A DNA stretch of 64,000 nt from JBALVO01 sp036961445 (GTDB lineage: Bacteria > Pseudomonadota > Gammaproteobacteria > Pseudomonadales > Halieaceae): the NCBI GenBank assembly GCA_036961445.1, contig JBALVO010000003.1:1-64000 (forward strand), in the 5' to 3' direction. Every line of letters begins with the position of its first letter. The stretch's first letter is position 1. The position numbers were made by a program, and so were the translations under genes. Below the pieces are notes generated by a model, which made no database searches, was not told the DNA's origin, and was given only the letters and a program-made list of their open reading frames with translations. Positions 43,712 to 52,811 of this stretch are shown here, one piece after another.

Positions 43712-44329
43712 ATGAAGAAATATCTGGTCACCGTGTGGCTGATCCTGTTACCCCTGTGGGCCCACGCCCAATCCAACGACCCAATTGACCAGTTGGTGGT
43801 TGCTTTGCAGGACCTGGAACAACTGCAGGGGCAGTTTTTACAGCGCCAGTACGGTCAAAATGACGTGTTGTTAGTTGAATCGCGTGGCAGCTTCAAACTG
43901 CTGCGCCCGGGATATTTTTCCTGGGAAATTACAGCGCCGGATAATCAGTTGATTATCGCCAGTCCCGCGTATGTATGGCATTACGATCGAGATCTGGAGA
44001 CGGTAACGCGGCGTCCGGTAACGGATAGCGCGCAGATGTCGCCACTGCAAGTATTGGGGGGGGATGACTCGGTGTTGCGCAAGCGCTTCAATGTCGAACA
44101 GCTCCAGAGGGGGGACTTTACCCTGACGCCGAGATCTGATGATGTCGGTTTCAAGCAGCTGACGCTGCATATGCAAGGCACGGCAATCGCCGGTATGGAT
44201 ATCCTGGACAACCTGAACCAGCGTGTACAGATCAGTTTTGATCAGCTGGATGACACCAGCGCACTGAGCAGCGAAGACTTCAGCTTTACTCCCCCGGACG
44301 GCGTAGACCTGTTCTACTATGACGAGTGA
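43712..44329 (+). CDS. lolA: Outer-membrane lipoprotein carrier protein LolA
   Basis: The product has 205 residues. A signal peptide ends at WAHAQ (about residue 20). The mature protein has the LolA pattern of alternating beta-strands: LQDLEQLQGQFLQRQY, GSFKLLRPGYFSWEI, VWHYDRDLETVTRRP and a closing SSEDFSFTPPDGVDLFYYDE. It shuttles lipoproteins through the periplasm from LolCDE to LolB. It starts 20 bases after ftsK and overlaps rarA by 11 bases. Confidence 0.94.
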   Translation: MKKYLVTVWLILLPLWAHAQSNDPIDQLVVALQDLEQLQGQFLQRQYGQNDVLLVESRGSFKLLRPGYFSWEITAPDNQLIIASPAYVWHYDRDLETVTRRPVTDSAQMSPLQVLGGDDSVLRKRFNVEQLQRGDFTLTPRSDDVGFKQLTLHMQGTAIAGMDILDNLNQRVQISFDQLDDTSALSSEDFSFTPPDGVDLFYYDE

Positions 44330-45677
44330 TCTGTTCGAATCCAAGGCAACGTCAGGGCAAGCGATCGCGGCCGGCGCTGAGAAACCCGGCGGTGGCGGCT
44401 ACCAGCCTTTAGCGGCGCGACTACGCCCCTCCAACCTTGATGACTACGCCGGGCAGCAACACATACTGGAGCGTGGCAAGCCACTGCGACAGGCCATAGA
44501 AAGCCACCAGCTGCATTCCATGATCTTCTGGGGGCCGCCAGGTGTGGGTAAGACGACCCTGGCTAGAATCGCAGCAGAGCATGCCAGCGCGCACTTCCTG
44601 CAATTATCAGCGGTGCTGTCGGGCGTTAAGGAGATCAGGGAAGCTATAGCCCAGGCGCGGCAGCATAAGGTGAGTGGTCGCGATACTGTGCTATTCGTGG
44701 ACGAGGTACATCGCTTCAACAAGTCCCAGCAGGATGCTTTCTTACCCTACGTGGAGGATGGCACCGTCATTTTTATCGGTGCCACCACTGAGAACCCTTC
44801 TTTTGAACTCAATAATGCCCTGTTATCACGCTCCCGGGTTTACAAATTACGCTCTCTGGAGCAGACGGATATTGAATCTGTTTTAACCCGCGGATTACTT
44901 GCCCTGGGTGATCAGGTACACATGGAAGCAGGGTGTCTGGCACTGATAGCAACCCAGGCCGATGGCGATGCTCGCAAGGCCCTTAACCTGCTTGAGCTTG
45001 CAGCCGATCTCGCCGAGGGCGGTACGATCACCGCGAGCACACTGGAAGAGGTTCTGCAGGCGTCACTGCGACGTTTCGATAAAGGCGGGGACTTGTTTTA
45101 CGATCAGATCAGTGCCTTGCATAAGTCGGTCAGGGGCAGCGCGCCGGACGCGGCCCTGTACTGGTTTTGTCGGATGCTGGATGGCGGTTGTGATCCACTG
45201 TATATCGCCCGCCGTGTGGTGCGTATGGCGAGTGAGGATATTGGCAACGCTGATCCGAGAGCGCTTACGTTATCCCTTGAAGCATGGCAGGTGCAAGAGC
45301 GTCTGGGTAGTCCCGAAGGTGAGCTGGCTATCGCCCAGGCTATTGTTTACCTGGCCTGTGCCGCCAAGAGTAATGCCGTCTACAACGCATACAAGGCCGC
45401 CCGAGCAGAAGTGGAGGCGGGTGGTAGTGTCGAGGTGCCATTGCACTTGAGAAATGCCCCTACCGAGTTGATGAAGAGCATGGATCACGGCGCAGACTAC
45501 CGCTACGCACACGACGAGGAGGGCGGTTACGCTGCTGGTGAGAACTACTTTCCCGACGCGCTCAGTGATCGCCAGTACTACCATCCGGTAGATCGGGGCC
45601 TGGAACAGAAAATCCAGGAAAAACTCAAATACCTGCGCGACCGTGACAAAACCAGTACAATACGCCGCTACGATTAA
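44319..45677 (+). CDS. rarA: Replication-associated recombination protein RarA (MgsA)
   Basis: The product is a 452-residue AAA+ ATPase related to clamp loaders. It has Walker A GPPGVGKTTLA, Walker B VLFVDEVHRF and the sensor ATTENPSFELN. A C-terminal tetramerisation region contains DGGCDPLYIARRVVR. It acts at stalled replication forks. Its ATG lies inside the end of lolA. Confidence 0.96.
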   Translation: MTSDLFESKATSGQAIAAGAEKPGGGGYQPLAARLRPSNLDDYAGQQHILERGKPLRQAIESHQLHSMIFWGPPGVGKTTLARIAAEHASAHFLQLSAVLSGVKEIREAIAQARQHKVSGRDTVLFVDEVHRFNKSQQDAFLPYVEDGTVIFIGATTENPSFELNNALLSRSRVYKLRSLEQTDIESVLTRGLLALGDQVHMEAGCLALIATQADGDARKALNLLELAADLAEGGTITASTLEEVLQASLRRFDKGGDLFYDQISALHKSVRGSAPDAALYWFCRMLDGGCDPLYIARRVVRMASEDIGNADPRALTLSLEAWQVQERLGSPEGELAIAQAIVYLACAAKSNAVYNAYKAARAEVEAGGSVEVPLHLRNAPTELMKSMDHGADYRYAHDEEGGYAAGENYFPDALSDRQYYHPVDRGLEQKIQEKLKYLRDRDKTSTIRRYD

Positions 45678-45694
45678 GCCAGTTTTACACGATT

Positions 45695-46072
45695 ATGAAA
45701 TACCTTTTGTTCATTGGCCTGGGTGGCGCCACCGGGGCTATTGCACGCTATCTACTGGCTACCTGGGCCCATGGGCTCTGGGAAGGCAAGTTGCCAGTGG
45801 GGACGCTACTGGTCAATATGCTGGGATCCGTTGCCATTGGTGTTGTCTACGTTTTGCTGGTGGAGCGGCAGTTGATACATCCGGATTGGCGGGGCGTATT
45901 GATGGTGGGATTTCTGGGGGCATTCACCACGTTTTCCACCTTTTCTCTGGAAACCATAATATTGATTGAAGCCGGACACATTGTTCACGCCGTGACCTAT
46001 ATGCTCGGTAGCGCGGTGCTGTGTGTGCTTATGGCAGGGCTGGCGGTGCAACTCACTCGAATGCTGGTATAG
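45695..46072 (+). CDS. crcB: Fluoride ion channel CrcB/Fluc
   Basis: The product has 125 residues and four membrane helices. Family motifs are GGATGAIARYLLA, GTLLVNMLGSVAIG and the FLGAFTTFSTFSLE stretch that lines the pore and Na+ site. It exports fluoride as an antiparallel dimer. It sits 17 bases after rarA. No fluoride riboswitch is present, so expression is presumably constitutive with the operon. Confidence 0.95.
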   Translation: MKYLLFIGLGGATGAIARYLLATWAHGLWEGKLPVGTLLVNMLGSVAIGVVYVLLVERQLIHPDWRGVLMVGFLGAFTTFSTFSLETIILIEAGHIVHAVTYMLGSAVLCVLMAGLAVQLTRMLV

Positions 46073-46139
46073 CAGACTTTTTGGCAACTCTTATAGCAAT
46101 GACTTTTTTAACTACAGATCACTAACAGGAACTATCAGG

Positions 46140-47438
46140 ATGTTGGATATCAAGGCGGTCAGGCAAGACCCAGAAGGCATCGCCCTGGCATTGGCCATTC
46201 GTGGGTTTACTTTCGATGTGGAACATTTCAAGGCGTTGGATGCAAGGCGTAAAGAAGCTGACGTAGACAGCCAGAACCTGCTGGCTGAACGTAAAAGTGC
46301 TTCCAAAAAGATTGGGGCGCTGGTCGGGCAGGGCGTGAGCGTTGAAGATGCCAAGGCCCAGGTGAATGAAATCCTGGAAAAAATAGCCGCGCAGATCGAT
46401 AAGCTTACTGAGCAGGCCAGACTGGTGCAAAGCGAGTTGGAAGACTTACTGCTGAGCGTACCGAATATTCCTGCCGAGGATGTCCCTGCCGGCAATAGCG
46501 AAGACGATAACCTGGAGGTGTCCCGTTGGGCGCAGCCGGGTGAGTTCGATTTTTCGGTGAAGGACCATGTAGAACTGGGCGAGGCACTGCAGCAACTGGA
46601 CGGCGAAACAGCGGGTAAGATTACCGGGTCGCGCTTTACTGTGATGTATGGGGAGCTCGCCAGACTGCACCGCGCCCTGACCCAGTTCATGCTTAACTTG
46701 CATACTCAGGAACATGGTTACTGCGAAATATATGTACCCTACATAGTCAATCGGGCGTCGTTACAGGGCACCGGGCAGCTACCCAAGTTTGAAGAAGATT
46801 TGTTCAAGCTCAGGGCTGAGTCGGATCTTTACCTGATTCCAACAGCGGAAGTGCCGGTAACGAATATCGCCCGGGACAGAATTTTCGAGGACGATGAACT
46901 CGCTGAACACGGCGTCAGGTTTGCCTGTCATACCCCGTGTTTTCGCAGTGAAGCCGGAAGCTATGGCCGCGATACTCGAGGCATGATTCGCCAGCACCAG
47001 TTTGAAAAAGTAGAGTTGGTGCAGCTGGTAAGGCCGCAGCAGTCAAATGATGCCCTGGAGCAACTGACCGGTCATGCAGAAAAAGTTTTGCAGTTGCTGG
47101 AACTTCCATACCGCAAAGTAATTCTGTGCGGAGGGGACCTGGGCTTCTCGGCCCGCAAAACCTATGACCTGGAAGTGTGGTTGCCGGCACAGGGTACCTA
47201 TCGGGAAATTTCTTCCTGCAGCAACTTTGGTGACTACCAGGCGCGGAGAATGCAGGCGCGCTGGCGCAATCCGACAACCGGCAAACCAGAACTGCTGCAC
47301 ACTGTAAACGGCTCGGGTCTTGCCGTGGGTAGAGCACTGGTTGCTGTTATGGAGAACTACCAGCGCAGCGATGGCAGTATTGGTGTACCCGAGGTACTGC
47401 AGCCTTATATGGGCGGCATTACGGTGCTCGGGGGCTGA
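46140..47438 (+). CDS. serS: Seryl-tRNA synthetase
   Basis: The product has 432 residues. The N-terminal antiparallel coiled coil (about 30-100) binds the long variable arm of tRNA-Ser. The class II core has motif 2 FRSEAGSYGRDTRGMIR and motif 3 GRALVAVMENYQ. The start is set at ATG 46140 (MLDIKAVRQDP), with CAGGA just upstream. The frame stays open into crcB, which is not real coding. Confidence 0.97.
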   Translation: MLDIKAVRQDPEGIALALAIRGFTFDVEHFKALDARRKEADVDSQNLLAERKSASKKIGALVGQGVSVEDAKAQVNEILEKIAAQIDKLTEQARLVQSELEDLLLSVPNIPAEDVPAGNSEDDNLEVSRWAQPGEFDFSVKDHVELGEALQQLDGETAGKITGSRFTVMYGELARLHRALTQFMLNLHTQEHGYCEIYVPYIVNRASLQGTGQLPKFEEDLFKLRAESDLYLIPTAEVPVTNIARDRIFEDDELAEHGVRFACHTPCFRSEAGSYGRDTRGMIRQHQFEKVELVQLVRPQQSNDALEQLTGHAEKVLQLLELPYRKVILCGGDLGFSARKTYDLEVWLPAQGTYREISSCSNFGDYQARRMQARWRNPTTGKPELLHTVNGSGLAVGRALVAVMENYQRSDGSIGVPEVLQPYMGGITVLGG

Positions 47439-47441
47439 TTC

Positions 47442-48827
47442 TTGCAATACCTGCCTATATGTCTACGACTGCAGGATGCTCCGGTGGTAATGGTAGGCGG
47501 CGGCACGGTCGCAACCCGCAAGGCGCGGTTACTGCTGCGCGCCGGTGCAAATCTTACCGTGGTTTCGCCAGAAATTAATGATGAGCTGCAGCAGCAGCTT
47601 GCTGAACACGGTGGCATTTGGCAGCAATCACGTTATTTGGAAACCGACCTGCATGGGAAAAAACTGGTCGTAGCAGCCACGCCCGACCGATCTACCAATG
47701 AGCAGGTTTATCGCGATGCGACCGCGCTCTCGTTACCGGTCAATGTGGTCGATGCTCCTGACTTGTGTAGTTTTATTTTCCCCTCCATCGTTGATCGCGA
47801 TCCGCTGTTGATTGCTATTAGCAGTAGCGGCAAGAGTCCGGTGCTGGCCAGGGTCCTGCGTCGGAAAATCGAGGCACTGGTGCCAGCTGCTTATGGGCGC
47901 CTGGCGAATTTTGCCGGGCGTTTTCGTCACCTGGTTAAAGAGCATATCTCCCAGGAGGGCCCGCGACGTCTGTTCTGGGAGCAAACGATGGAAGGGTCGC
48001 TGGCAGAGCAGGTACTTGCCGGGCGCGAGGATGAGGCCGAGGCCTTGTTGCGAAAGCGCTTGCAAGATACGGATGCATTGCATCGCGGTGAGGTCTACTT
48101 GATCGGCGCGGGACCCGGCGACCCCGATTTGATGACGTTCAAGGCGGCCCGCTTGCTGCAAACTGCAGATGTGGTGTTGTACGACCGTCTGGTGTCACCT
48201 GTGATCGTGGATATGGCGCGACGTGATGCCGAGCGAATATATGTGGGCAAGCGCCGTGCCGACCACGCGCTGCCACAAACGGATATTAATCAACTGTTAT
48301 TGGAATTGGCGCAGCAGGGTAAACGGGTGGTGCGACTGAAAGGCGGCGACCCGTTCATTTTTGGTCGCGGTGGTGAAGAGATCGAGCTGCTGGCTAAACA
48401 CCACATTCCTTTTCAGGTGGTCCCGGGTATTACGGCAGCCAGTGGCGCCGCATGCTATGCGGGCATACCCCTCACCCACAGGGATTATGCTCAGTCTGTG
48501 CGTTTTGTCGCGGGTTACCTCAAGGGGGACAAGGTAGAACATGACTGGAGTGGTTTCCAGTCCACTACCGAAACGCTGGTATTTTACATGGGCTTAATGG
48601 GGTTGCCTGTCATCTGCAAGCAGCTACAGAGCAGTAGCGGTAGATCAGCAGATACACCGGTCGCGCTGGTTGAACGTGGCACCTTGATGGAGCAACGGGT
48701 ACTACTGGGGACACTGGGTACGATGGTTGATGTTGTCGCGCGCGAGAAACCCACAGCACCTACTTTGATAATAGTGGGCGATGTGGTGCGCCTGCACAAC
48801 GATTTGTCCTGGTTTGGCGAGGCGTGA
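47442..48827 (+). CDS. cysG: Siroheme synthase CysG (trifunctional)
   Basis: The product has 461 residues. The N-terminal part is precorrin-2 dehydrogenase/ferrochelatase (VMVGGGTVATRKARLLL, SSSGKSPVLARVLR). The C-terminal part is uroporphyrinogen III methyltransferase (LIGAGPGDPDLMTFKA, VVRLKGGDPFIFGRGGEE, GITAASGAACYAGIPLTHRD). It makes siroheme for sulfite and nitrite reductases. The start is TTG 47442, giving MQYLPI, which aligns with the MDFLPL opening of Pseudomonas CysG; the next ATG would remove part of the NAD-binding strand. It lies 3 bases after serS. Confidence 0.95.
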   Translation: MQYLPICLRLQDAPVVMVGGGTVATRKARLLLRAGANLTVVSPEINDELQQQLAEHGGIWQQSRYLETDLHGKKLVVAATPDRSTNEQVYRDATALSLPVNVVDAPDLCSFIFPSIVDRDPLLIAISSSGKSPVLARVLRRKIEALVPAAYGRLANFAGRFRHLVKEHISQEGPRRLFWEQTMEGSLAEQVLAGREDEAEALLRKRLQDTDALHRGEVYLIGAGPGDPDLMTFKAARLLQTADVVLYDRLVSPVIVDMARRDAERIYVGKRRADHALPQTDINQLLLELAQQGKRVVRLKGGDPFIFGRGGEEIELLAKHHIPFQVVPGITAASGAACYAGIPLTHRDYAQSVRFVAGYLKGDKVEHDWSGFQSTTETLVFYMGLMGLPVICKQLQSSSGRSADTPVALVERGTLMEQRVLLGTLGTMVDVVAREKPTAPTLIIVGDVVRLHNDLSWFGEA

Positions 48828-48855
48828 TACGCAGCTCGTATCGCGCCGTTATTAT

Positions 48856-51051
48856 TTATTCGTCGTTATCAGGGTTCTGATGCACAGCAAACCGCTGTTG
48901 TTTCAATAGCAGGGCGTCTACCAGCACGTTGCCCGCCTCGGTAAGAAGTACATCCGTCACGTCCTCGTCCTCAGTCTCGTCCTCGTCCTCGTCTACAGAG
49001 GCTGTTGCAGCCAGCGCATCCTCCGCATCGCCTGCGACCCCGGAACTGGTATCAGTTTCTTCATCACTATCAAGCTCGTCATCATCATCGTCATCGGACT
49101 TTAATTCATCCAGGGACGTCAGTAGTTCTTCACCGGTTGCCGCACGTAACCTGTTTTCGATAATCAGGGCTTTCGCTTCCTGCGAGTCACGCAGCGCTAT
49201 CCTGGATTCCTGGTTCAACGGTAGTGCAGTAATTTTTCGCGTTTGTTGCGCCAGCCCCACCTGGTCTTCCAGGTAAATAAAATCCGGGTTGCTGGTGCTG
49301 CGCTCATTAAACAATGTCGTTACATGAGGTAGTACAGTGGCTAGATCATTGTAGCGGTGGTGGCGCACCGGGTTGATCTGGTCCCAGTTCAAAGCGTGAT
49401 CCAGCGCGCTCTCACCAATTTCGTCGGTGTCGTACAGCGTCGGAAAAGTCACATCCGGCACTACACCACGGTGCTGAGTGCTTTCGCCCGATATGCGATA
49501 AAACTTACTCTCGGTAATTTTTAGCTGACCTTCAGTAAGAGGGATTAAGGTTTGCACTGTGCCCTTACCAAAAGAGCGGTCGCCAACAATAATGCCGCGT
49601 TGGTAATCCTGAATGGCGCCGGCGAAAATTTCCGAAGCGGAAGCACTCAGGCGGTTGACCAGCACTACCATGGGGCCCTCGTAATAATCGCTTTTCAAGC
49701 GCTTGCCGTCGCGCCAGACCCGGCGCGAGGAGTGCCGAATTTGCACCGTCGGGCCATATTCAATGAATAAGCCGGTGAGTTCGTTAGCTTCCTGCAAGGA
49801 GCCGCCGCCGTTATTGCGCAGGTCTATTACAATGCCATCTACGCCTTCTTCCTGCAGTTCCTGTAACAGTTTCTTAACATCGCGGGTGGTACTTTTATAT
49901 TCTTTGTCACCGCGTCGCATGGCGTCAAAATCAATATAGAAAGCGGGTATGTCTATCACGCCTACTTTGATGATTTCATCACCATTGGGTATTTCCAACA
50001 CTTCTTTTTGTGCGGATTGTTCTTCAAGTTTGACCTTGTTGCGCACAATTGTAATGATCTTACGTTGGTCAGTGGATTTCGCTTTCGCTGGAATCACTTG
50101 CAGGCGCACCGTTGAATCTTTTGGGCCTCGAATCAGTTCAACGACTTCATCCAGACGCCAGCCGATCACATCTTCCAGTTCTCCTTCCTCGCCCTGACCA
50201 ACCGCCACGATACGGTCAGAAGGGTGCAGCTCACCCTGTTTATCAGCCGGACCTTTAGCTACCAGGCGAGCCACCTTGGTATATTCATCCTCTATTTGCA
50301 GGACAGCGCCGATTCCCTCCAGAGAGAGGCTCATATTAATGTTGAAATTCTCCGACCGGCGCGGGGACAGGTAATTGGTGTGCGGGTCGTACAGTTCAGT
50401 CAGGGCATTGGCGTAAATTTGGAAAACGTCCTGGTTGTTGTACTGTTCCACACGTTTGAGTTGGTTCTGATAACGCTTTTCCAGGGTTGGAGCAATCTGG
50501 TCTTCTTCTTTGTCCGCAAGTTTCAGGCCTAACACCTGGTTTTTCAGCTGCTTGCGCCAGCGATCATCCAGTTCTGCGTCAGAAGTAGCCCACTCTCGAT
50601 CGTCCACGTCCAGAGCGTAGCTCTCGTCGATGGTGAAATCCATGGCTGCCACCGCTTCTGGCAGTGTAGCTATCACGTTTTCCAGACGCGTCTGCAGGCG
50701 TTCTTGAAAGCGATTGAAGATGACAAAACCGGCATCCAGTTTGCCTTTGGCAAGCTGTTCGTCCATCACCGTGCGAAAGGCCTCAAATTCAGCCACATCA
50801 GATGCGGTAAAGAACATCTTGCTGCGATCCAGGCTATCTATATAGCTGTCCAGGTGCTGCGAGGACAATTCGTCGTCATACTTGAGCTTGGCGTAGTGGC
50901 GCTCTTCCAACTGATCAAGCATCTCTATGATGGTTTCTCTCTGGGTGTCGCTGTATTCGATGACCGCCCAGCTGGAAACAGATACTGAGCTCAGTAGGAC
51001 GAGCGGCAGTGCCAGCCGCACAGCGGCCTTGATATGACTAAGTAGGTTCAA
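48856..51051 (-). CDS. prc: Tail-specific carboxy-terminal protease Prc (Tsp)
   Basis: The product is a 731-residue periplasmic S41 protease. A signal peptide covers about residues 1-29. A PDZ domain follows (SLEGIGAVLQIEDEYTKVAR onward) and the catalytic dyad is Ser in NRLSASASEIFAGA and Lys in RSFGKGTVQ. It degrades misfolded or tagged periplasmic proteins and trims murein hydrolases. Residues 652-701 form a very acidic insert (six Asp in a row, then several D/E clusters) that E. coli Prc lacks as far as I recall. It stands alone with its own promoter. Confidence 0.95.
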   Translation of the reverse strand: MNLLSHIKAAVRLALPLVLLSSVSVSSWAVIEYSDTQRETIIEMLDQLEERHYAKLKYDDELSSQHLDSYIDSLDRSKMFFTASDVAEFEAFRTVMDEQLAKGKLDAGFVIFNRFQERLQTRLENVIATLPEAVAAMDFTIDESYALDVDDREWATSDAELDDRWRKQLKNQVLGLKLADKEEDQIAPTLEKRYQNQLKRVEQYNNQDVFQIYANALTELYDPHTNYLSPRRSENFNINMSLSLEGIGAVLQIEDEYTKVARLVAKGPADKQGELHPSDRIVAVGQGEEGELEDVIGWRLDEVVELIRGPKDSTVRLQVIPAKAKSTDQRKIITIVRNKVKLEEQSAQKEVLEIPNGDEIIKVGVIDIPAFYIDFDAMRRGDKEYKSTTRDVKKLLQELQEEGVDGIVIDLRNNGGGSLQEANELTGLFIEYGPTVQIRHSSRRVWRDGKRLKSDYYEGPMVVLVNRLSASASEIFAGAIQDYQRGIIVGDRSFGKGTVQTLIPLTEGQLKITESKFYRISGESTQHRGVVPDVTFPTLYDTDEIGESALDHALNWDQINPVRHHRYNDLATVLPHVTTLFNERSTSNPDFIYLEDQVGLAQQTRKITALPLNQESRIALRDSQEAKALIIENRLRAATGEELLTSLDELKSDDDDDDELDSDEETDTSSGVAGDAEDALAATASVDEDEDETEDEDVTDVLLTEAGNVLVDALLLKQQRFAVHQNPDNDE

Positions 51052-51084
51052 AGTATTGTTACCTGAATAAATCGTTAGTGGTTA

Positions 51085-51112
51085 AGTGTAACCCCGTGTG
51101 GCAGGGGGTCAA
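51085..51112 (-). promoter_or_regulatory. Putative promoter of prc
   Basis: On the minus strand TTGACC (51112-51107) and TACACT (51090-51085) are separated by 16 bases, about 34 bases before the prc start codon. Confidence 0.48.
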
Positions 51113-51368
51113 ACACTCATATATAGAGTGGCCAAATCGCAAAAAGTTCGAATATGAGGCAATTGCGGCTTCCGTGTTATTATCGGCATAAATAATAGCG
51201 CCAAATTGCTTTAAATACAATGGCTTACAACTTGTTTTTAAACGTTTCCACAGGATTTGCACTGCCGCCGTATGACCGCAAATCGTTAGCCATGAGAGTA
51301 TACCGCTAACCCAGCCCGGACCACGCCGACAAAATTTCCGGAAAAATAGCGACGCTACCGGTTTAAGT

Positions 51369-51423
51369 CCCCAGGGTCGACAGCCGTAATTGTTTTCACA
51401 AAGCAACCCTGGGGCTCCTGGGG
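51369..51423. repeat. Inverted repeat with a competing third arm
   Basis: A perfect 9-base inverted repeat CCCCAGGGT / ACCCTGGGG encloses 28 bases. A second CCTGGGG immediately after the right arm can also pair with the left arm. It lies about 105 bases before the P450 start. There is no T-run, so it is not a standard terminator. Confidence 0.55.
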
Positions 51424-51526
51424 AACCTGATGATCCATGCTGGTATTTTGTAGTGGGGCGACTATCATAAAGAGACTTTGCTCGCTCAGGTTTACTCTCA
51501 GCCCTGGTAAAAAGGAATTGCCGCAT

Positions 51527-52765
51527 ATGAATACTCCCGCTAAAGGTTTTGCCGACCCCTACAGTCTCGACATCGAATATCTGGATCCGGCGGACCCTGC
51601 TTTATTTGAAACCCAGTCTCATTGGGACTATTTCAAACGACTGCGCGAAGAAGACCCCGTGCATTTTGTCGCGGGTGGAGAATTTGGGCCCTACTGGAGC
51701 GTCACAAAATTCGACGATATCGTGTTTGTAGATACCCATCACGACCTGTTTTCCTCGGAGCCGGCCATCGGTATTGGCGAGTCCACCACGAGTTTTGAAC
51801 CCCCCATGTTTATCGCGATGGATCCACCCAGGCATGATGACCAGCGCAAAGCTGTGGTATCTGCAGTAATGCCACAACGCCTGGCGGAGATGGAAGCGGT
51901 TATTCGGCAGAGGGTGATCAAGGTGCTGGACTCCCTGCCAGTAGGAGAAGAATTTAACTGGGTGGACAAGGTTTCGATTGAGCTGACCACACAGATGCTC
52001 GCCACCTTGTTCGATTTCCCCTTTGAGGATCGCGATAAACTGACTTACTGGTCAGATGTTGCGACCTCGGGTCCGCAAATTGGCGGTAACAGGTCCGAGG
52101 AGGAGCGAGAAGCCATTTTAATGGATGAATGCCTGCCTTATTTTACCAGGCTGTGGAATGAGCGTGCCTCCGATCCGCCCGGCAAGGACTTGCTGTCCCT
52201 TATGATTCATAGTCCCGCCACCCGGGATATGAAGCCTTTGGAATTCCTGGGTAACCTGATCCTGCTGATAGTTGGTGGCAACGATACGACCCGTAACTCC
52301 ATGAGCGGCGGCGTCTTGGCATTGCATAAAAATCCGGCCGAATTTGCCAAGTTAAAAGAAAATCCAGCGTTAATACCAGGCATGGTGTCTGAAGTTATTC
52401 GCTGGCAGACACCACTGGCGCATATGCGGCGCAAGGCCACGCAGGATGTGGAGCTCGGAGGCAAAACCATCCGTAAAGGGGAGAGGGTGGTTATGTGGTA
52501 TATCTCCGGCAACCGTGACCCTGAGGCCATCTCGAACCCGGATGACTTTATCATTGACCGCGACAATCCTCGTTTTCACGTGTCATTCGGATCAGGTATT
52601 CACCGCTGCATGGGCAACCGCCTGGCGGAGATGCAGCTCAGGGTGTTATGGGAGGAGATTCTACCGCGCTTTGAGCGCATCGAAGTCAGTGGTGAACCAG
52701 AGCGAGTGCAATCCAATTTTGTGATGGGTTATAAGGACCTGCCTGTGATTCTCCATCCGCGTTGA
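51527..52765 (+). CDS. Cytochrome P450, CYP153-like (alkane/fatty-acid hydroxylase family)
   Basis: The product is a 412-residue soluble bacterial P450. It has an I-helix VGGNDTTRNS (residues 249-257), a K-helix ExxR in SEVIRWQTPLAHMRR and the haem loop FGSGIHRCMG with Cys361. The run from the I-helix through GGKTIRKGERVVMWYISGNR and IIDRDNPRFHVSFG is, from memory, strongly CYP153-like. CYP153 enzymes add a terminal hydroxyl to medium-chain alkanes and related compounds. ATG 51527 has AAAGGA about 10 bases upstream. No ferredoxin or reductase gene is adjacent, so electron partners must be elsewhere. Steroid- or terpene-type substrates remain possible. Confidence 0.88.
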   Translation: MNTPAKGFADPYSLDIEYLDPADPALFETQSHWDYFKRLREEDPVHFVAGGEFGPYWSVTKFDDIVFVDTHHDLFSSEPAIGIGESTTSFEPPMFIAMDPPRHDDQRKAVVSAVMPQRLAEMEAVIRQRVIKVLDSLPVGEEFNWVDKVSIELTTQMLATLFDFPFEDRDKLTYWSDVATSGPQIGGNRSEEEREAILMDECLPYFTRLWNERASDPPGKDLLSLMIHSPATRDMKPLEFLGNLILLIVGGNDTTRNSMSGGVLALHKNPAEFAKLKENPALIPGMVSEVIRWQTPLAHMRRKATQDVELGGKTIRKGERVVMWYISGNRDPEAISNPDDFIIDRDNPRFHVSFGSGIHRCMGNRLAEMQLRVLWEEILPRFERIEVSGEPERVQSNFVMGYKDLPVILHPR

Positions 52766-52775
52766 TCGGCGCATG

Positions 52776-52808
52776 GTCAGGCCCGGTTTTGTTCAAACCG
52801 GACCTGAC
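52776..52808. terminator. Strong hairpin between convergent P450 and pspA-like genes
   Basis: GTCAGG-C-CCGGTTT pairs with AAACCGG-A-CCTGAC over a 5-base loop, giving 13 pairs with one central mismatch. It lies exactly between the two stop codons. It lacks a clear T-run on either side, so it may act as a shared 3' stabilising hairpin or a weak bidirectional terminator. Confidence 0.55.
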
Positions 52809-52811
52809 GAT

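Larger units (their letters stand above)
51052..51526. other. 475-base spacer with several inverted repeats between prc and CYP153
   Basis: There is no supportable gene. The left side carries the prc promoter. The right side contains three dyads: GTTAGC/GCTAAC (51285-51290 and 51305-51310), CCCCAGGGT/ACCCTGGGG (51369-51377 and 51406-51414), and a further CCTGGGG copy at 51417-51423 that could pair with the same left arm. The competing arms could form alternative hairpins in a leader of the P450 gene. This is only a structural observation. Confidence 0.45.

Noticed and set aside
44333..44342. GTTCGAATCC, like the T-arm of a tRNA
   Set aside because: No cloverleaf can be drawn around it and it is part of the start of rarA (residues LFESK).
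46023..46139. 39-residue upstream extension of seryl-tRNA synthetase
   Set aside because: It overlaps crcB in another frame and is absent from the family; ATG 46140 gives the normal length.
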